A stretch of DNA of 64,000 nt from an uncultured Eubacterium sp. (lineage in GTDB: Bacteria; Bacillota; Clostridia; Lachnospirales; Lachnospiraceae), in assembly GCA_910584795.1 (NCBI GenBank), contig CAJUBZ010000003.1, positions 1 to 64,000 on the forward strand, read 5' to 3'. The position numbers and the translations under genes were made by a program. The number at the start of each line of letters is the position of its first letter. Position 1 is the stretch's first letter. Below, piece after piece: positions 16,622 to 24,002 of this stretch. Below the pieces are notes generated by a model, which saw only the letters and a list, made by a program, of their open reading frames with translations, was not told the origin of the DNA and searched no databases.

Positions 16622-17129
16622 ATTATTTGCAAAAAAAATCAGTTATGATTTTAGAAAAAAACGTAGTAGAAAAAGTGTTAAGTATGTTGTTTTTCATTTT
16701 ACTGGCAACAGGTACGATACAGCGAAAGATAATGCGATATATTTTGCAACATCTAATCAAAGAGAAGCAGGTGCACATTTCTTTGTAGATAAAAATGGAA
16801 AAGTATACAAATCTATTCATTTGAATAGAACTGCATGGTCTGTAGGTGGTGCTAAATATGAAGACTGTTCAAAAAACGGCGGAGGTACATATTATCATAA
16901 ATGTACAAATTTTAATTCTGTATCAATAGAGTTATGCAATTATACGACTGGATATCCAAGTGACAAGCAGATTAAGTCCTGTAAAAGATTAGTAAAATAT
17001 ATCAGAAAGTACTGTCCAAATGCGAAGACTATTATTCGTCACTGGGATGTGAATGGTAAGAACTGTCCTGCACCGATGGCAGGAAAGAATAATTTTAACT
17101 GGAAGAATTTTAAGAAAGAATTAGTGTAA
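16608..17129 (+). CDS. N-acetylmuramoyl-L-alanine amidase (endolysin)
   Basis: A 173-aa amidase_2/PGRP-fold lysin. Zinc ligands are visible as VVFHFTGN (first His), and IIRHWDVNGKNCPAP (second His and the conserved C). GAHFFVDKNGKVYKSI and the conserved N of SVSIELCNY are also typical. No separate cell-wall binding domain is present. I chose the ATG at 16608 with AGAGAGGAG upstream. It forms a lysis cassette with the holin, and a strong terminator follows directly. Confidence 0.92.
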   Translation: MKIHKLFAKKISYDFRKKRSRKSVKYVVFHFTGNRYDTAKDNAIYFATSNQREAGAHFFVDKNGKVYKSIHLNRTAWSVGGAKYEDCSKNGGGTYYHKCTNFNSVSIELCNYTTGYPSDKQIKSCKRLVKYIRKYCPNAKTIIRHWDVNGKNCPAPMAGKNNFNWKNFKKELV

Positions 17130-17165
17130 AAACATCCACTTACCATAGGTAAGTGGATGTTTTGT
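17130..17165 (+). terminator. Intrinsic terminator ending the tail-lysis operon
   Basis: A perfect 14-bp stem (AACATCCACTTACC, loop ATA, complement) is followed by TTTTG. It starts at the endolysin stop codon. Confidence 0.9.
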
Positions 17166-17268
17166 TATTACCTATTGGTTAATACAATTATAAATAGATT
17201 GAAATTAAATGTCAGATTATGTTAATATTTGTATACAGTTAAAACAATTATAAAAAGGAGGATATGGT

Positions 17269-19635
17269 ATGATTAAAAAAATTTTAACATCGGTTTTAAC
17301 TTTGGCAATGGTATTTACTGGTTTTGTAATGCCGACAGATGCAATTGCTAAAAACAGTACAAAAGCAGAACAAGGCAAGATGGTTTTGCCAAAGAGAACA
17401 GTTGTTTCTATAGCTGAGAGTGTTATGGAGACGGATAAATATGTGGAAGGACAGTTATTGGTTGTATTAAAGCCAGAGTTTAGTTCTAAACAGGCAGTAT
17501 TTAGTACAAGTGATTTTCCGGAAGTAAAGGCAACAAAAGTTGAAAACACAACTTATTGTGAAAAGCCTGATTCAGATTTACTTTCTGAAGAGTTTAGGAC
17601 GATTGTTCTTGTAACTTTAAAACAAAAGACAGAAGATGAAATGATTAATGCAATTGAGAAACTGATGGAACGTGAGGATGTGGAGAGTGTTTCGTTGAAT
17701 GAGGCTGCTTCAGCATCAGGGACCCAGACAGTCCCACCAGGTGATTCTCAGTATAATAATCAATGGGCACTTGAAAAAATTGATGCAATGGGTGCATGGT
17801 CGAAGACTACCGGAAGTTCCGAAGTTAAGGTCGGAATAATAGATTCAGGTATCGACTATACTCATGAGGAACTTGCAGGAAACATGTGGAAGAATCCGGG
17901 AGAGATACCTGGAGATGGAATTGATAATGATGGTAACGGATATGTTGATGACGTATATGGTTGGAATTTTTATAATAATAACAATGAACCAACAGATAGT
18001 TTTTCTCATGGGACATTCTGTGCAGGAATTATAGCTGCTGATTTAAATCATAAAGATGTTGCCGGAATTGCTCCAAATGTAAAACTGATTTCTCTAAAAG
18101 TTGGAAATGATTTTTTTTACTATGATGCCATAATAAAAGCAGTGAATTATGCATCTAATATGGGAGTTGATATTTTAAATTACAGTGCAAGTGGTAGAAA
18201 TAAAAACACAGCCTTTGAGGCTGCAATACGTAATTATGACGGAATATTTGTAAAAGCTGCAAGTAATGATGGCAGTAACAATGATATTACGCCGGACTAT
18301 CCAAGGACCAGTGAATTTACAAATATAATCAAGGTGGCAAACACTACATCTAGTGATGTATTAAGTTCCTCTTCTAATTACGGATCGGTTGATGTTACAT
18401 TAGCCGCACCTGGGACAAGCGTGCTGTCAACAGCACTAAATAATACATATAGTAATGGCAGTGGAACGTCTTTTGCGGCACCTTATGTAGCAGGAGTTGC
18501 AGCATTAATTAAATCTCAGTATCCGAATTTTAGCACAACAGCAATTATAGATTGTATAAAAGAGGGTGTTGACAAATTAGACTCACTGAATGGAAAGGTA
18601 GAAACCGGAGGACGTCTTAATGCAAATAAAGCATTAGAGTTTGCAAGGTTTCGAAGTCTGGGCTGGCAGGTAAGATATTATATGGATGTATATAATTATG
18701 ACGATTTTAAAGAGGCAATGGAGAATGATTTTTATTCTGCGGTCAGAATTTTTAATGATATTGAAATTCAAGAAAATGTTACGCTGACAAGATCAAAAAT
18801 GCTTTTTGGAGGAGCTAAACTAAAGGCAAATGGGAAGTGGCATTTTATTATAGATAAAGATAGTAATGTATTACTTGATTTAGGTGGTAATGTGTATGAA
18901 AACTGTGAGATAGATAACAGATCGTCAAAATTCGAGCTGGAAGGTTCAGGAGCAGTAATGCGAAACGGTGATTTTTCTTTTGGTGGAGCAATTAATAATT
19001 CTGGAATTATGACTGCAACAGGCGTTAGAATAGAGAATTGCCGGGCAACTCTTGGAGGAGGAATTTACAATACTGGAACTATGAATCTGAAAGATATGAC
19101 TATTTATAGAAGCCGTGCTACTGCCGGAGGAGCAGTATATAATGTAGGAAATATGGATATTTCAGGTGGAATATTTAAGGAGAATAACGTTCAAGGAAGT
19201 GGTGGAGCAATATACAGTGGTTCGAATTCTCAGATTACTGTAAGTAATACTCCTTTGTTAATTAATAATACAGCCGCCTATTATGGAGGGGGATTATATA
19301 CAGGAGGAGTATTTAAAACATCAACTCCAAGTGGCTTAAAAATTACTGATAATAATGCTCAAAGCGGAGGAGGAATATATGCCCAAACAGGGTCAGAAGT
19401 ATCTTTATCAGGGGTATCTCAAGGAGGACCAAGTATTTCAATAAGTAGTAATACAGCAACGCAAGATGGAGGAGGAATATATCTGAATTCCGGGGCTGAT
19501 TTATATCTTCATAATGCATTTGTAGCAGTAAATAAAGCTGGAGGAGTTGGAGGCGGAATGCTTTCAAAAGGAACTTATACACATGGTTTTGCCCAGTTTA
19601 TTAGTAATTCACCTGATGGAATAGTGAATCAATAA
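17269..19635 (+). CDS. Secreted subtilisin-like protease (S8) with a GGxIY-repeat beta-helix, element cargo
   Basis: A 788-aa exported protease. It has a signal peptide (1-28) and a propeptide-like region (about 45-145). The S8 domain follows with Asp192 (GIIDSGIDYTHEE), His247 (SHGTFCAG) and Ser401 (GSGTSFAAPYVAG), and a calcium-type insert GDGIDNDGNGYVDDVYGWNF. The C-terminal ~300 residues hold about eight GGAI/GGGIYN units, as in right-handed beta-helix (polymorphic membrane protein-like) repeats. It has its own AAGGAGG site after the terminator. It is the last gene before attR, a common site for lysogenic cargo. Role unknown. Confidence 0.88.
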   Translation: MIKKILTSVLTLAMVFTGFVMPTDAIAKNSTKAEQGKMVLPKRTVVSIAESVMETDKYVEGQLLVVLKPEFSSKQAVFSTSDFPEVKATKVENTTYCEKPDSDLLSEEFRTIVLVTLKQKTEDEMINAIEKLMEREDVESVSLNEAASASGTQTVPPGDSQYNNQWALEKIDAMGAWSKTTGSSEVKVGIIDSGIDYTHEELAGNMWKNPGEIPGDGIDNDGNGYVDDVYGWNFYNNNNEPTDSFSHGTFCAGIIAADLNHKDVAGIAPNVKLISLKVGNDFFYYDAIIKAVNYASNMGVDILNYSASGRNKNTAFEAAIRNYDGIFVKAASNDGSNNDITPDYPRTSEFTNIIKVANTTSSDVLSSSSNYGSVDVTLAAPGTSVLSTALNNTYSNGSGTSFAAPYVAGVAALIKSQYPNFSTTAIIDCIKEGVDKLDSLNGKVETGGRLNANKALEFARFRSLGWQVRYYMDVYNYDDFKEAMENDFYSAVRIFNDIEIQENVTLTRSKMLFGGAKLKANGKWHFIIDKDSNVLLDLGGNVYENCEIDNRSSKFELEGSGAVMRNGDFSFGGAINNSGIMTATGVRIENCRATLGGGIYNTGTMNLKDMTIYRSRATAGGAVYNVGNMDISGGIFKENNVQGSGGAIYSGSNSQITVSNTPLLINNTAAYYGGGLYTGGVFKTSTPSGLKITDNNAQSGGGIYAQTGSEVSLSGVSQGGPSISISSNTATQDGGGIYLNSGADLYLHNAFVAVNKAGGVGGGMLSKGTYTHGFAQFISNSPDGIVNQ

Positions 19636-19664
19636 GAAGTACATGTTGTTTTTCTTGCTGTTAA

Positions 19665-19714
19665 CATCATACGTCATTGATATTCGGTGGACCGGATGGA
19701 GAGGCTTCTGCTGC
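19665..19714 (+). other. attR of the cotJC-interrupting element
   Basis: Phage arm at 19665-19684, core CGGTGGACCG at 19685-19694, then cotJC coding sequence. The phage arm is the inverted partner of 2521-2540. The core keeps the same codon phase (c ggt gga ccg) as in attL. Confidence 0.85.
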
Positions 19715-20201
19715 ATTTAGATATTTATCACAAAAGTTTACGTTTAAAAATCCAAGAATTGCAGGGTTGCTCAATGACATTGGAACTGAGGAACTTTCTC
19801 ATTTAGAGATCGTTGGAACAATGGTTCATCAGTTGGTTAAAGACCTTCCATGTGATGATGCAGATATTGCCGGATTCGAGAAATACTATGTAGACCATAC
19901 ATTAGGTGTATGGCCACAGGCTGCTGGAGGAGTGCCATTTACAGCTACAGAGTTCCAGTCATCAGGAGATCCGATAGCAGATTTGTTCGAAAACATGGCT
20001 GCGGAACAGAAGGCACGAAAAACTTATGACAACATTTTATCATTAGTAAAAGATAATGAAGTCTGTGAACCAATCAGATTTCTCAGAAAGAGAGAAATCG
20101 TGCATTTCCAGCGCTTTGGAGAAGCTCTCAGACTTTTGACAGAAGAATTAGATCAGAAAAACTTTTATGCATTTAATCCAAGTGGATGTAAATGTAAATA
20201 A
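19685..20201 (+). CDS. cotJC: CotJC (Mn-catalase type coat protein), C-terminal part
   Basis: From the core onward this encodes the missing 168 codons of cotJC. Metal-ligand Glu/His residues of the manganese-catalase fold are visible in GGPDGE, GTEELSHLE, AAEQKAR and REIVHFQRFGE. A frame can be read from TTG at 19677, but it has no ribosome site and its first three codons are element DNA, so it is probably not made before excision. After excision the protein would be 200 aa, and it would follow cotJA and cotJB directly. It would act as a coat-associated peroxide-removing or structural protein. Confidence 0.93.
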
Positions 20202-20208
20202 ATAAAAT

Positions 20209-20253
20209 AAAGAGTGGAATTTATGAGATGTAAGAAGTAAATTCCACTCTTTT
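20209..20253 (+). terminator. Terminator of the (rejoined) cotJABC operon
   Basis: A 15-bp stem AAAGAGTGGAATTTA with its complement and a loop of about 16 nt, followed by a T-run, lies 8 bp after cotJC. Confidence 0.88.
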
Positions 20254-20374
20254 AAAATTGTCATTGTTTTGATATTATGAAATAAGAACATAATTCATAA
20301 AAATAAATTTTAATAAACCATTTATATCAAACGGGAAAGATTAAAATTTATATAGGAAATATCAGGAGGTAAAA

Positions 20375-21730
20375 ATGAAAGGGAAAAGATTAACAGGAAA
20401 GATTGTTAGAACAATGGTAATTACAATTGTACTGATTATGGCAGGAGGTACAATTACGAATATTTGTACAAAAGCAGCTAATCAGTCGGATATGTACAAA
20501 CTTGTATGGAGTGATGAATTTAATGGTAATGAATTAGACACATCTATATGGAATTATAACTATGGAAATGGAGATAACGTAGCAGGATGGGGTAATAATG
20601 AGTTGGAATATTATACAGATGATAAAGCAAACGTAAAAGTGCAAAATGGTTCGTTAATAATTACTGCAAGAGCGGAAAAAGATGAAAATGGTAAAACAAC
20701 AAGATATACATCAGGAAGATTAAATACGAGTGGAAAAGCCTCCTTTAAATATGGAAAAATGGAGGCAAGAATAAAGATTCCATCAGTAAAAGGATTATGG
20801 CCGGCGTTTTGGATGTTGGGACAGAATGAACCTAAAGGATGGCCTTATTGCGGAGAAATAGATATTCTTGAAACATGGAATACGCTGCAATTCGCTCAGG
20901 GAACAGTGCATTGGGAAAATGAGTTGTTAAAGCCGGGGAGGGATACATATAATGCATTTTCTACGCAGATGAAGGATAAAACCCAATGGCACATATATGG
21001 AATGAATTGGGATGAAAAGAAGATTGAGTTTACATTAGATAATAAGGTTTATGGTACATATAAGTTAAAAGGTTCAGATAAATCTGAGTTGAAAAAAGAA
21101 TTTTATTTTATTATCAATTGTGCAGTTGGTGGTAATTTAGCATACTTTGCACCAGATGAAGATTTTCATTCTGCTGATATGATGATAGATTATGTGAGAG
21201 TTTATCGAAGAGCTGGTGATAAAGGTACAATGACAGCAAAGTGGACAGACAAAAACAGAGAATCAGTACCGAAACGTAATATTATTTTTAAGAATGGAAA
21301 AAAACAAGTATCAAAACAAACAGTACTCGATGGTGAGAACTATACTATTCCAAAGGTAAAGAAGAAGGGATATAAGTTTGAGGGCTGGTACTATGGGAAA
21401 AAGAAAATAAAAGAAGGTGCCAGAGCCTATAATAATATGACGATTGTCCCGAAGTGGAAAAAGATAAAACTAAAAAAGGCAAAAGTTGTAGTACCGAAAC
21501 AAAATTATAAAAGGTATGCCACAGTAAAATTAAATGCAAAGGGAGCATACGACGGAATTCAGGTAAAGATAGGTAAGAAATCAGATTTTGCTGAATCAAA
21601 AGTTCTCACTTTTGGAAAATTTAAGTCTGGGAAGACATACAAAGTAAAAGCACGTACTTTTGCTATAGATTCCAGAGGTAAGAAAATTTATGGAAAGTGG
21701 AGCAGTGCAAAGAAAATAACTATAAAATAA
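20375..21730 (+). CDS. Secreted GH16 beta-glucanase (laminarinase type)
   Basis: A 451-aa exported endo-beta-1,3(4)-glucanase. It has an N-terminal signal helix (12-35) and a GH16 domain (about 40-285) with the catalytic motif EIDILE at residues 161-166 (Glu161 nucleophile, Glu166 acid/base). Substrate-cleft motifs such as WPAFWMLG and an ending MIDYVRVYRR are typical. Next comes a short repeat domain with YTIPKVKKKGYKFEGWYYGK (InlB/Flg_new type), then a Lys-rich FN3-like C-terminus ending KKITIK. It probably cuts beta-1,3-glucan outside the cell. Preceded by GGAGG. Confidence 0.92.
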   Translation: MKGKRLTGKIVRTMVITIVLIMAGGTITNICTKAANQSDMYKLVWSDEFNGNELDTSIWNYNYGNGDNVAGWGNNELEYYTDDKANVKVQNGSLIITARAEKDENGKTTRYTSGRLNTSGKASFKYGKMEARIKIPSVKGLWPAFWMLGQNEPKGWPYCGEIDILETWNTLQFAQGTVHWENELLKPGRDTYNAFSTQMKDKTQWHIYGMNWDEKKIEFTLDNKVYGTYKLKGSDKSELKKEFYFIINCAVGGNLAYFAPDEDFHSADMMIDYVRVYRRAGDKGTMTAKWTDKNRESVPKRNIIFKNGKKQVSKQTVLDGENYTIPKVKKKGYKFEGWYYGKKKIKEGARAYNNMTIVPKWKKIKLKKAKVVVPKQNYKRYATVKLNAKGAYDGIQVKIGKKSDFAESKVLTFGKFKSGKTYKVKARTFAIDSRGKKIYGKWSSAKKITIK

Positions 21731-21732
21731 TG

Positions 21733-21761
21733 TTGGCAATTGCCATAAAATGGGGTATACT
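21733..21761 (+). promoter_or_regulatory. Sigma-A promoter of the aldolase gene
   Basis: TTGGCA, 17-bp spacer, TATACT, placed 50 bp before the aldolase ATG. Confidence 0.65.
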
Positions 21762-21811
21762 AATCGTAGTTGTTTAAAAATTAACAATAAAGAAATATAT
21801 GGAGGTACATT

Positions 21812-22678
21812 ATGTTAGTATCAGCTAAGGAAATGTTAGAGAAGGCAAAAGCAGGACATTATGCTGTTGGACAGTTCAATATCAATAACCTTGAGTGGAC
21901 AAAATCAATTCTTTTAACAGCAGAAGAATTAAAGAGCCCTGTTATTTTAGGAGTATCAGAAGGTGCCGGAAAGTACATGACAGGATTTAAGACAGTTTCT
22001 GCTATGGTAAAAGCTATGGATGAAGAATTAGGAATCACAGTTCCGGTTGCTCTTCATTTAGATCATGGTTCATATGAAGGATGTTATCAATGTATTAAAG
22101 CTGGTTTTACATCGATTATGTTTGACGGTTCACATTATCCAATTGAAGAAAATATTGCTAAGACTCAGGAATTAGTTAATGTAGCACATGCTCTTGGATT
22201 ATCTATTGAAGCAGAAGTTGGTTCAATCGGTGGTGAAGAAGATGGTGTTATTGGTAAGGGTGAATGTGCAGACCCAGATGAATGTAAAGCAGTAGCAGAC
22301 CTTGGTGTGGACATGCTTGCAGCAGGTATTGGTAATATTCATGGTAAATATCCTGATAACTGGGAAGGACTTAGCTTTGAAACATTAGATGCTATTCAGC
22401 AGAAGACAGGAGTAATGCCATTAGTACTTCATGGTGGTACAGGTATCCCTGAAGATATGATTAAGAAAGCAATTGATCTTGGAGTATCAAAGATTAATGT
22501 AAATACAGAATGTCAGCTTTCATTTGCAGAAGCTACAAGAAAGTATGTTGAAGCAGGAAAGGATTTAGAAGGAAAGGGATTTGATCCTAGAAAACTTCTT
22601 GCTCCTGGTGCAGATGCTATTAAGGCTACTGTAAAAGAAAAGATGGAACTTTTTGGTTCTGTAGGAAAAGCAGAGTAA
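21812..22678 (+). CDS. fba: Fructose-bisphosphate aldolase, class II
   Basis: A 288-aa zinc-dependent aldolase of glycolysis. The metal and substrate sites are visible: LHLDHGSYE (His ligand and Asp), MFDGSHYPIEEN, IEAEVGSIGGEEDG, and the later IHGKYP, LHGGTGIP and INVNTECQ. Length fits the family. It has a good promoter, GGAGG and its own terminator, so it is a monocistronic, probably highly expressed gene. Confidence 0.95.
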   Translation: MLVSAKEMLEKAKAGHYAVGQFNINNLEWTKSILLTAEELKSPVILGVSEGAGKYMTGFKTVSAMVKAMDEELGITVPVALHLDHGSYEGCYQCIKAGFTSIMFDGSHYPIEENIAKTQELVNVAHALGLSIEAEVGSIGGEEDGVIGKGECADPDECKAVADLGVDMLAAGIGNIHGKYPDNWEGLSFETLDAIQQKTGVMPLVLHGGTGIPEDMIKKAIDLGVSKINVNTECQLSFAEATRKYVEAGKDLEGKGFDPRKLLAPGADAIKATVKEKMELFGSVGKAE

Positions 22679-22698
22679 AGATATAATATTTATAAATG

Positions 22699-22750
22699 AA
22701 AAGGATGTCTTTCAAAGGATATTTGCTTTGGAGGACATCTTTTTTACTAC
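22699..22750 (+). terminator. Terminator after fba
   Basis: AAGGATGTC pairs with GACATCTTT and an inner CAAAG/CTTTG extends the stem; a T-run follows. Confidence 0.85.
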
Positions 22751-22838
22751 AAAATTTGGGAAAATAAAAGTGTGGCTTGCGTTTTTAATCTATTGATTTT
22801 ATACTTATTTTAATATGTTGTGAAAAGGAAAAAATAAA

Positions 22839-23699
22839 GTGAAAGTAAATAGAGAAAGCATCATATATATATATAAGAGAGCGAAAGAAAAAATAAAAAA
22901 TGTTCATATTACAAATAAAGTGTATTCTATTGTTAGATATGTAGTTCTTGGTGTATCGGCACTTGTCTTAATTTATACATCTTATAGTTTGACAAATTCA
23001 TATTTGGATTATAAAGAAGATGAAGCCAAGTATGCAGAGATTAATGAAATGTTTCATCAACAAAGTGCTGAAAATAGTCAAAATAAGAAAAAGAAGAAAA
23101 AATCTATGAATTATTCATCTTCTCTTACCACATGGGTATGGGATTACAAAGCGATGCTCCAGTATAATGATGAAGCAAAAGGCTATATTAAATTGGACGG
23201 AACGAGAATCCAGTATCCTATTGTTGAACATAAAGATAATGATTTTTATTTAAAGCGAGGTTCAGACAAGGTAAGTAATGGTGCCGGAGCTATTTTTTTG
23301 GATTATAGAACAGGTGGTTTGGATGGAAGAATGTGCATACTGTATGGACATAATATGATGGATGGTTCTATGTTCAAAGAATTGATGAATTATCGCGAAG
23401 ACAGCTTTGCAAAGAAACATCAGACTTTTGATGTTTATGTCGGCTATCGGCATTACATTTATTATGTATTTTCTGCATTTTCTACTAAAGATGACAATGA
23501 ATCTGTCTATAAGTTTGGATTTGATGATGACAGTGATTATCAGAAATGGCTGAATACAGTCTGTGGTAAAAGCAGATATAAGTTTGACAACAGACTTCCG
23601 GGAATTAACGATAAGGTAATTATGTGTTCAACATGTATTGATAATTCAGGAAACAGGCAGATAGTGTGTATGTATCGTGGGGAAGAAGTTGTAGATTAA
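22839..23699 (+). CDS. Class B sortase
   Basis: A 286-aa membrane-bound transpeptidase that joins sorted proteins to peptidoglycan. There is one N-terminal membrane helix (residues 28-50, YVVLGVSALVLIYTSYSL), a charged linker with a KKKKKK run, and a sortase fold. The catalytic His is in LYGHNMMDGSMF, the Cys in VIMCSTCIDN, and the Arg in GNRQIVCMY. The SrtB subfamily helix insert is present. The start is a GTG with AAGGA upstream. No obvious substrate gene with a sorting signal is next to it, and the secreted hydrolases here end in Lys-rich domains instead. Confidence 0.9.
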   Translation: MKVNRESIIYIYKRAKEKIKNVHITNKVYSIVRYVVLGVSALVLIYTSYSLTNSYLDYKEDEAKYAEINEMFHQQSAENSQNKKKKKKSMNYSSSLTTWVWDYKAMLQYNDEAKGYIKLDGTRIQYPIVEHKDNDFYLKRGSDKVSNGAGAIFLDYRTGGLDGRMCILYGHNMMDGSMFKELMNYREDSFAKKHQTFDVYVGYRHYIYYVFSAFSTKDDNESVYKFGFDDDSDYQKWLNTVCGKSRYKFDNRLPGINDKVIMCSTCIDNSGNRQIVCMYRGEEVVD

Positions 23700-23827
23700 T
23701 GTTTTAAAATGTCAAATAGTTTTATTGAAGTTTGATAGAAAAAAGAGTGAAAACATAAGTTATATTGACGAAAACTTAATTTTATTAAGAAAAAGGTTTA
23801 AAAAATTAGATAAAACAGTCTATGCTA

Positions 23828-23948
23828 TTGATTTTTCTAAAGATATGGTGTAAATTAATGTGCGAATGAGGGAAACCTCACCGCTAAATGAGATTAAGGA
23901 CAAGGGCGTTCTTCAAAATGATGATTTGGAGAAGTGCCTTTTTCTTTT
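23828..23948 (+). promoter_or_regulatory. Promoter and terminator-bearing leader of the glutamine synthetase gene
   Basis: TTGATT (23828-23833), 17 bp and TAAATT (23851-23856) form a fair promoter. The leader then has a hairpin TGAGG-GAAA-CCTCA (23867-23880) flanked by GCG/CGC. A long hairpin from AAGGGC (23902) to GCCTTT with a T-run to about 23947 looks like an intrinsic terminator, 55 bp before the ATG. This suggests attenuation of the nitrogen-assimilation gene. I could not assign a known riboswitch or ANTAR class. The rest of the 23700-24002 gap shows nothing more. Confidence 0.55.
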
Positions 23949-24002
23949 GGGAAGAAATGGCTTAGGCGGAAAATATGTTAGTTAAGGAAAGGAACAAAGA
24001 CT

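Larger units (their letters stand above)
2511..19684. mobile_element. 17.2-kb serine-recombinase element inserted in cotJC (skin-like), carrying a phage tail and lysis module
   Basis: The element is bounded by direct copies of CGGTGGACCG (2511-2520 and 19685-19694). From left to right it carries the recombinase, a TM2 protein, an ImmA-like protein, a repressor, early regulators, three Ig-like secreted proteins, a siphovirus tail module, glycosyltransferase, holin, endolysin and subtilase. Terminase, portal, protease, capsid, head-tail joining, tail terminator and replication genes are all absent, so it cannot be a complete phage. Excision at the core restores cotJC exactly in frame. Known parallels are the sigK skin element and SP-beta in spsM of Bacillus. 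Removal during sporulation is inferred. Confidence 0.9.

Noticed and set aside
2511..19684. A complete, inducible temperate phage
   Set aside because: No terminase, portal, capsid, head-joining or replication genes exist between the attachment sites.
19677..20201. Independent catalase gene starting at TTG 19677
   Set aside because: No ribosome site; the first codons belong to the element, and the true start with cotJB coupling is at 2425.
22839..23699. Sortase B substrate operon
   Set aside because: No neighbouring protein with an NPxTN-like or LPxTG signal and hydrophobic tail was found.
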